The notes beneath the pieces are model-generated. The model saw only the letters and a list, made by a program, of their open reading frames with translations. It ran no database searches and was not told the origin of the DNA. 64,000 bases of DNA, from the NCBI RefSeq assembly GCF_000963005.1, contig NZ_JZHZ01000007.1:1-64000 (forward strand). The letters are read 5' to 3'. This DNA comes from Xanthomonas sp. GPE 39 (GTDB lineage: Bacteria > Pseudomonadota > Gammaproteobacteria > Xanthomonadales > Xanthomonadaceae). Positions within the stretch are counted from its first letter, which is position 1, and every line of letters starts with the position of its first letter. Positions 58,510 through 64,000 of this stretch are shown here, in pieces. A program made the position numbers and the translations under genes.

Positions 58510-61155
58510 TTAGATTGCCTCGGGGCTGATCCGCTCGATGGTGTGTCGTAGTTCGCGGCCGAGGATGAACTTAGCGTCTTTTGCCCATACATCCAAATGC
58601 TCATCGAACAGCAATTTGCTGTTGTCGTCCGGCCACACCAGTTTCAGTTCGCGCAGTTTCTGGATGAAGCCGCGGAACAGCGCCTTGTCGAAGAATTCCG
58701 GCGCAGCCGGTGCGTATAGCAGGCTCAGGCGCTGCGCGGCTTGCTGACACAGGCTTTCCAGTTCGCCGGCACCGAGCTTGCCGGGGCCGTTCTTTACCAG
58801 TACCGAGATGGCGATGTAGTAGCGCTCGAACGCTTGCTGCAACGAATGGCCGATTGCGCGCAGGCGGAAGACTTCGTCGGTCTGGCCAGTATTGCGAGCC
58901 AGTACGACGCTGCCGTCGTCCTCGTCGATCTGCTGCAACAATCCCTCGCGCACGAAGACCTCAATCGTGCGTCCGATGCGCTCGGCGAACTGGTCCTCGC
59001 TCCATGGCAGGAACAATTCGCTTTGCAGGAACGGATACACCGTGCGGCCCAGCCGCAGCAGGCCGGCGCGGCTCATGCGGCGGTTGTTCTGGAAGCAGCA
59101 CGCCACCCACGAGGAGGCGGTGAACAGGTGCAGCACATTGTTGCGGAAGTAGCTCAGCAGCACCGCGTTATCACCGTTGACGCTGAGGACATCGCCCAGC
59201 GGATGCGGGATCCGGGTGAGGACGTTGATGTCTTCGGCGTGGGCGATGATCCGCTCGGGCGAGTGCGGGGTTACCGTGACTCGATCCGAATACGGTAGTT
59301 CGGCTAGTAGTTTTTTGCACAGTTCGATCTGCGCGATCAGGTCGGCCTCGCCCATCGCATGCTTGGGCGTGGACAGCAGCGCCAGCGCCAGCAGGTTGAT
59401 CGGGTTGACGTCGGCGGCAGCGTTGACGTGAACCTGGATCTGCTGCGCCAACGCATCGACGGTACTGCTCAACCAAGCGGGTTTTTCGTCTTCGCTCAGT
59501 GGCTGGCCGTCCCATTCCGGTGCGCGCTGCGCCAGCACCTGACTCAACGCGATTGGTTCGCCGAAGTTCACCACGACCTGGCCGAAGTTCTGCTTGAGCA
59601 CTTTGGGGATGCCCCATAGCAGGGTCCAGATCGATTCCTTTTCCTTCTGCCGGCCGCTGAGTTCGTCCAGATAGCTGCTGCCCTCCATCAGCTTTTCGTA
59701 GCCGATGTAGACAGGCTGGAACAGCACCGGCTTGCGCGGCTGGCGCAAGAACGCGCGCAACGTCATCGCGATCATGCCGCCTTTGGGTTGCAGCAGTCGG
59801 CCGGTGCGCGAGCGTCCGCCTTCGACGAAGTACTCGATCGAATAACCGCCTGCCACCAGTTGCGCCACGTATTCGCTGAGTACTGCCGAATACAGCGCGT
59901 TACCCTTGATCGAGCGGCGGATGAAGAATGCGCCGCACTTGCGCAGCAACGTACCGACCACCGGCAGATTGAGATTGATGCCGGCGACGATATGCGGCGG
60001 CACGATCCCGCGCTCGTACAACACATAGGACAGCAGCAGGTAATCCATGTGGCTGCGATGGCTGGGGACGTAGATCACTTCGTGCCCGGGCGCGGCGTCC
60101 TTGAGTTTGTCCAGGTGATGCACCAGCACGCCGGCATAGATCCGGTTCCACACGTGGGTGAGCAGGACGCCGCCCGAGCGCACCACCGGGCTGGAGTAAT
60201 CGGCGGCGATCTCCCAGGCGTAGGCGTGCGCCTTGCGCCAGGCGTCCACGATCTTGCTGTTGTCGCGCTTGGCCTGCACCGCGATGGCCTCGCGCACTGG
60301 ATCGACCGCCAGCACCTGATCTACCAGCAGGCGTCGGGTCGACAGGTCCGGCCCGATCACCGTTTCGCGGATGCGGCGGAAATGGGTACGCAGCACCCGT
60401 TGTAGCTTGCGCACGGTGCGCTCGGGCGGCAGGCCTTCCTGTAGCGTCTGTCGTATCGAGACCGGTGTGGCGAAGCGCACGATGGTGCTGCGACCGTTGA
60501 GCAGCACGCCGAGCAGACGGCGGAAGCTGCCCACCAGCGCCCAGTTTTCGGAGAACAGCACCGCGAACCAACCGCTCTGTTTGTCCGGGGCGCGGCCAAC
60601 GAAGATCGACACCGGCACCAGATGGATATCCAGGTCTGCGCGCACACGATGCGCGTGCAGGAGTTTGGCTAGCGAATCGGAGTGGGTCTTGGCACCGCGT
60701 TGCTCCGGGATCAACGCGTGGTTGCTGCTGCGCCGGGACAGCGCCAGGTAGGCGCGTTTGCGGCCCAGTGGATCGCCCGGCAGCGGTACCAGCGGCGAGG
60801 GCAAGCCGGATTCCCGACAGGCCTTGTCCAGGATCAGCGCGTTGGACAGGCCGTAGTCCTCCAAGACGTAGACCACGAGGCGGCCATCGTCGTATTGGCT
60901 GGGTTCGTCCGGTTCGATCTTCAGGCCCAGCCAGGGATCGGCCAGACGGCCGAGCAGGCGCGCCCACAGCGGTCGTTTGGCTTGCCGCGCGAGGTTGTGT
61001 GGCATGGGCGGAGCCGCCGGGGTGGGTACCGAAATTGGGGGTTCGCCCGCATTGGACGTCCCAGTCTGGGCAGGCGCATGCGCCGGGATGGACGCGCCTG
61101 CGGCGGCGCCGTCCTCGGGAAAGGGGAGAGGATTTTGTTCTGGCATCGGCACCAT
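58510..61155 (-). CDS. plsB: glycerol-3-phosphate acyltransferase PlsB
   Basis: PlsB transfers the first acyl chain to glycerol 3-phosphate at the inner membrane. The 881-residue protein (878 from the in-frame ATG at 61146) has an N-terminal variable part and the acyltransferase block with VPSHRSHMDYLLLS, whose His366-x4-Asp371 is the catalytic HX4D. FVEGGRSRTGR and PVYIGYEKLMEGSSY follow. Its start overlaps the stop of the upstream lipoprotein gene, so they are probably co-transcribed. Confidence 0.94.
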   Translation of the reverse strand: MVPMPEQNPLPFPEDGAAAGASIPAHAPAQTGTSNAGEPPISVPTPAAPPMPHNLARQAKRPLWARLLGRLADPWLGLKIEPDEPSQYDDGRLVVYVLEDYGLSNALILDKACRESGLPSPLVPLPGDPLGRKRAYLALSRRSSNHALIPEQRGAKTHSDSLAKLLHAHRVRADLDIHLVPVSIFVGRAPDKQSGWFAVLFSENWALVGSFRRLLGVLLNGRSTIVRFATPVSIRQTLQEGLPPERTVRKLQRVLRTHFRRIRETVIGPDLSTRRLLVDQVLAVDPVREAIAVQAKRDNSKIVDAWRKAHAYAWEIAADYSSPVVRSGGVLLTHVWNRIYAGVLVHHLDKLKDAAPGHEVIYVPSHRSHMDYLLLSYVLYERGIVPPHIVAGINLNLPVVGTLLRKCGAFFIRRSIKGNALYSAVLSEYVAQLVAGGYSIEYFVEGGRSRTGRLLQPKGGMIAMTLRAFLRQPRKPVLFQPVYIGYEKLMEGSSYLDELSGRQKEKESIWTLLWGIPKVLKQNFGQVVVNFGEPIALSQVLAQRAPEWDGQPLSEDEKPAWLSSTVDALAQQIQVHVNAAADVNPINLLALALLSTPKHAMGEADLIAQIELCKKLLAELPYSDRVTVTPHSPERIIAHAEDINVLTRIPHPLGDVLSVNGDNAVLLSYFRNNVLHLFTASSWVACCFQNNRRMSRAGLLRLGRTVYPFLQSELFLPWSEDQFAERIGRTIEVFVREGLLQQIDEDDGSVVLARNTGQTDEVFRLRAIGHSLQQAFERYYIAISVLVKNGPGKLGAGELESLCQQAAQRLSLLYAPAAPEFFDKALFRGFIQKLRELKLVWPDDNSKLLFDEHLDVWAKDAKFILGRELRHTIERISPEAI

Positions 61156-62090
61156 TATCGCTTAGCTGGTGTCCTGGGATGCGGGAGCGCGGTTGTGGCC
61201 GCTTGGGAGTCTGCTGTGGTGCCCAGCAGCGTCTGCACGTCGTCGAGGATGCTGCGCAGGTACCAGTGCCCTTCACGGTTCACTAGCACGGCGGTGGTGT
61301 CGATCTGTTCGCCGTCCAGCGGATACTGGATCCGCACCACGGCCAGGTCGCCCTTCTGACTGACCAGGCCGGTGCGTAGCGCGCCGGCAGTGGCGCCCAG
61401 GTCCAGTCCGTAGTCGGCGAGCACCGCTTTGAGGTCGGCCAGGAATGGCCCAAGCCGGCGCAGGCTCTCGTCCATGCCCAGGGCGCGCAAATCGGCATCG
61501 CTGCGTATCCCGGTGCGGCGCGCAGCCGCGCACAGTTGGGCGATTGCCGCATGTGCGCGTTTGCGTTCGGACAGCGGTGCCTGTGCGGCCCAGGCGCTCA
61601 GCGCCTGTACCAACTGGATGTAATGATCGCGCTGCTCGGGGGTGTAATCATTTTCGTTGCGCAGATATTGCACGCCGAACAGGCCCAGCGAATGCGCGGC
61701 CTGCCTCAGGCTCACCGCCTGGCCGCCGAACTGGGTGTCGAAGGCGTGCTGCAACTGCTGCTCGGCGTCCGGTGCGGCTAGCGTGGCGAGCACTTCGGGT
61801 AGGCGTTTGGCCAGTGGCAACTCGGTCAGTGGCCATCGGCTGCGGTCCTTGCTCCAGGCCTGCTGTAGACCCCGGTACTGGGCCCGGGGTACGGCGTTAG
61901 TGGCATAGCCGACGAGGTCGTTGCGTTGCAACGCATGCGCCAGCATGCGCACCGCGGTAGATGGTTCGGCACTGGCGCCGGGTAGTTCGGTAGGCGTGGG
62001 TTTGCACCCGGCAACGAAGAGCACAAGTGCCGCCAGCAGCAGCGAGGACAAGGCGCGTGAGGGGAAGCCCCGGGTCGGGTAGGACGACAT
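61155..62090 (-). CDS. lipoprotein of unknown function upstream of plsB
   Basis: This 311-residue lipoprotein (start MSSYPTRGFPSRALSSLLL at 62090) has a lipobox near LVLFVAGCKP. The mature chain is mainly helical, then β-rich at the end (EGHWYLRSILDDVQTLLG). I do not recognise a family. Its stop codon overlaps the plsB start (TTA and CAT share a base on this strand), which suggests translational coupling. Confidence 0.75.
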   Translation of the reverse strand: MSSYPTRGFPSRALSSLLLAALVLFVAGCKPTPTELPGASAEPSTAVRMLAHALQRNDLVGYATNAVPRAQYRGLQQAWSKDRSRWPLTELPLAKRLPEVLATLAAPDAEQQLQHAFDTQFGGQAVSLRQAAHSLGLFGVQYLRNENDYTPEQRDHYIQLVQALSAWAAQAPLSERKRAHAAIAQLCAAARRTGIRSDADLRALGMDESLRRLGPFLADLKAVLADYGLDLGATAGALRTGLVSQKGDLAVVRIQYPLDGEQIDTTAVLVNREGHWYLRSILDDVQTLLGTTADSQAATTALPHPRTPAKR

Positions 62091-62672
62091 TAGCGACGGG
62101 CTCGTTCCCCAAAACGTCCTGCATCTTGCTGGGCGCGGACGATTCCGGCAAGCGGTCCGTCCGTGTCGGTTGTCGCGGTTCAGAACCACGATATTCCATA
62201 TTCACGGTTGTCAAGGTGAGGCGATAGTGATGGCGGCGCATCGATGGACACGTGGTTAATTTCACGGTGTTGCAATGCATCATGTCACCGATTGCAGTTG
62301 CTGTTACCGTCCACCCACCTCGATTCAGGCGCGGGTTGGCATGGGAGGCCTGGTGCGCTATTGGTCTGACATCGTCCGGGTGTTCGGTGACGTTCGCGCT
62401 TGCTGCGGAGGCTGCTGGCGGTTCGCTGTCCTGTGTCGATGTGCCAGGCCCTGGCATGTCCAGGTACAAGCGGTTGCGGCGCCAATCGACGGCGCTGTCA
62501 GCTCCTGTGTCGGGTCGGAACACTGCGCTCAGGGTGACGTCGACAGCATGATGCCCATGGTCGAGCGCCCAGATAGACCGACCACGCAGGCACGCATGGA
62601 CATGTGCCGGATCGCCGATGCCGCAGCTGGTCCCTGGTTGTGCAGACCGTGCGGTTTGCTGGGGGCACGCGG
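62091..62672. other. 582-base spacer, no supported gene
   Basis: This divergent spacer lies between the lipoprotein gene and the LacI regulator. Several open frames cross it, but their sequences lack family motifs and good starts, so none is called. I see no clear operator or terminator, although both flanking promoters should lie here. Confidence 0.5.
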
Positions 62673-63725
62673 GTGAATCCTCGTTTCCCATCCGCTCCGC
62701 AGCAGCGCGCCAACATCACCATCAAGGATGTGGCGCGTCTTGCCAATGTTTCGGTGGCGACGGTCTCGCGCACCATGAATGGTCATCAGCATGTGGCCGA
62801 GCCGGTGCGCGCGCGCGTGCTGGAGGCCGCGCGCAGCCTGCACTACGTGCCGCATCATGCCGCGCGCAGTCTCAGCAGCCGCCGTACCCACACCATCGGC
62901 GTGGTGCTGCCGGACCTGCACGGTGAGTTCTTCTCCGAGTTGATCCGTGGCATCGATATGGTGGCGCGCACACGTGGCCTGCATCTGTTGGTGTCCAGCT
63001 ATCGTGGCGCGCAGGAGGAACAGCGGCGCGCGGTGCAGCGCATGCCTGGGCGCGTGGACGGGCTGTTGATCATGGCGCCGTACCTGGCCGGTGCTGCCAA
63101 TGACCCTGACGAGATATCCCTCGGCGGCTTACCGGCGGTGTTGATGAACTCCGCCGAGCGGCTGGGCGATGCGCCGGCGCTCAACATCGATAACTATGGT
63201 GGTGCGCGGGTGATGACGCGTCACCTGCTGGACGTTGGTCACCGCCGCATCGCCTTCATCACCGGGCCGCAGGACAACTTCGACGCGCGCGAGCGCTTGC
63301 GCGGTTACCGCGACGAATTGCAGGCGCGTTGTCCACAAGTGTCGCCGCAGGTGGTGCAGGGTGCGTTCGACGAGGCATCCGGTTATCGGGCCGGTGAAGC
63401 GCTACTGCAGGGTCAGCGTCCGGATGTGGTGTTCGCGGCCAACGACATGATGGCGTTGGGTTGCCTGTTTGCCTTCACCCACGCTGGCGTGCGTGTTCCC
63501 GAAGATATCGCGCTGGCCGGTTTCGACGATGTGCCGATGGCGCGCTATGTGAATCCGGCATTGACCACCATGCGCGTGGACATCGTCGGCTTCGGCGCGC
63601 GCGCGATGCAGTTGCTGCTCGCTGCGCTGGAGCCGCATGCGCTGCCCGCGTCCGCCGTCGCCGCTGGTGCGATCGCTCCGCAACTCATCGTGCGGGCATC
63701 CAGTGTGCTAAGGGAGGAAGGATGA
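62673..63725 (+). CDS. LacI-family transcriptional regulator
   Basis: This 350-residue repressor starts at the GTG 62673. Its N-terminal helix-turn-helix reads ITIKDVARLANVSVATVSRTMNG, followed by the hinge ARSLSSRRTHTIGVVLPDL, which leads into a periplasmic-binding-like sugar domain (AFITGPQDNFDARERLRGY). The gene stands directly before a TonB-dependent receptor, the usual layout for sugar-responsive CUT loci. A near-palindromic site follows at 63748, with a core like those at 52.2-52.4 kb. The inducer is unknown. Confidence 0.9.
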   Translation: MNPRFPSAPQQRANITIKDVARLANVSVATVSRTMNGHQHVAEPVRARVLEAARSLHYVPHHAARSLSSRRTHTIGVVLPDLHGEFFSELIRGIDMVARTRGLHLLVSSYRGAQEEQRRAVQRMPGRVDGLLIMAPYLAGAANDPDEISLGGLPAVLMNSAERLGDAPALNIDNYGGARVMTRHLLDVGHRRIAFITGPQDNFDARERLRGYRDELQARCPQVSPQVVQGAFDEASGYRAGEALLQGQRPDVVFAANDMMALGCLFAFTHAGVRVPEDIALAGFDDVPMARYVNPALTTMRVDIVGFGARAMQLLLAALEPHALPASAVAAGAIAPQLIVRASSVLREEG

Positions 63726-63747
63726 TGCACTGACATGGGCGTCACGC

Positions 63748-63759
63748 GGTATCGCTACC
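63748..63759. promoter_or_regulatory. LacI-type operator candidate upstream of second receptor
   Basis: GGTATCGCTACC is a near palindrome with central CG, two positions off symmetry. It matches the core GGTAGCGCTACC-like pattern at 52383 with one difference. It lies 70 bases before the receptor ATG and just after the LacI gene, so it is a plausible operator for that regulator. Confidence 0.4.
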
Positions 63760-63828
63760 TTAGCAATTTCAACTATTACAAAAACCACACGACCCGATCC
63801 CGTTTGCCGCCCTTGGAGGGCTTTCATC

Positions 63829-64000
63829 ATGAGCAAAACGCGTTCTGCTTCCAATCTGCCCGCACGCAGCATTCTGTGCTGCGCACTGGCGACTTGCCTG
63901 TTCGTCGCGTTGCCGGCGCTGGCGCAATCCAGCAGTGCGACACTGCGTGGTCAGGTTGCTGCGGCTCAGGCCGGTAGCGAAGTCACCGTCACCAACATCG
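63829..64000 (+). CDS. TonB-dependent receptor, 5' part only
   Basis: The frame starts at ATG 63829 (MSKTRSASNLPARSILCCAL), with GGAGGG at about 63815 as ribosome site. The signal peptide is cleaved near ALAQSSS. The next residues, SATLRGQVAAAQAGSEVTVTN, look like the start of the carboxypeptidase-regulatory-like N-terminal domain of large Xanthomonas TonB-dependent receptors. The window ends in the gene, so the receptor type is provisional. It follows the LacI gene, which probably controls it. Confidence 0.7.
   Translation, partial: MSKTRSASNLPARSILCCALATCLFVALPALAQSSSATLRGQVAAAQAGSEVTVTNI

Noticed and set aside
59900-61276. 458-codon minus-strand open frame in a second frame over plsB
   Set aside because: Arg/Pro-rich and overlapping plsB. 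PlsB is strongly recognisable in its own frame.
62252-62551. 99-codon and 133-codon open frames before the LacI gene
   Set aside because: Overlapping frames of no family, so I treat the area as noncoding.

Overview
The window looks like the replication-origin end of a Xanthomonas chromosome (Gammaproteobacteria, Lysobacterales). It begins just upstream of dnaA. The order dnaA-dnaN-recF-gyrB, then a membrane protease, an M48 lipoprotein, a TPR protein and tonB-exbB-exbD1-exbD2-pdxJ, is the layout known from this genus. The GC-rich coding sequence, the FabV-type enoyl-ACP reductase and the TonB-receptor-centred xylan locus agree. The species cannot be fixed from the sequence alone. Several half-erased gene copies suggest a lineage under gene loss, such as the early-branching X. 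albilineans group, but that is inference.

Layout. 1-6.9 kb: initiator, clamp, recF and gyrase B, with a probable oriC between dnaA and dnaN and three parS-type palindromes at 2950, 3637 and 4264, two of them inside recF. 7-12.6 kb: CPBP protease, M48 lipoprotein, TPR protein and the TonB energy-transduction genes. 12.7-23.5 kb: housekeeping and metabolic genes (response regulator, pdxJ, cardiolipin synthase, aromatic aminotransferase, L-lactate dehydrogenase, fabV, kdgK). 23.7-25.0 kb: a small AT-richer island of tandem secreted-protein genes, one of them dead. 25.2-34.3 kb: recC-recB-recD, with start and stop codons overlapping. 34.5-39.3 kb: a MacAB-like export system with two separate permeases. 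39.4-39.55 kb: a scar made of recC pieces. 39.7-43.9 kb: the complete mlaFEDCB-mlaA phospholipid-transport operon. 44-46.6 kb: glutathione peroxidase and rmuC.

46.7-58.1 kb is a xylan and glucuronoxylan utilisation locus. On the minus strand it runs exuT-like transporter, a GH10 xylanase with an in-frame stop, decayed copies of uxaC and exuT, an intact GH10 xylanase, then uxaC. Divergently on the plus strand run a TonB-dependent receptor, a GPH-family sugar symporter and a GH43 enzyme. Two LacI-type palindromes lie in the divergent promoter region. The likely flow is: the receptor brings xylo-oligosaccharides into the periplasm using TonB/ExbB/ExbD (encoded at 10-12.6 kb), GH10 and GH43 enzymes cut them, the symporters import the products, and UxaC and KdgK (22.5 kb) feed glucuronate into central metabolism. 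58.1-64 kb holds a DUF465 protein, plsB, a lipoprotein, a LacI regulator and the start of a second TonB-dependent receptor cut by the window end.

The most notable observations are two independent gene-duplication scars. One is a recC fragment 5 kb from recC. The other is a collapsed tandem duplication of exuT-GH10-uxaC. Both keep short, still recognisable blocks of the parent genes joined across large internal deletions. I saw no tRNA, rRNA, CRISPR array or intact insertion sequence.
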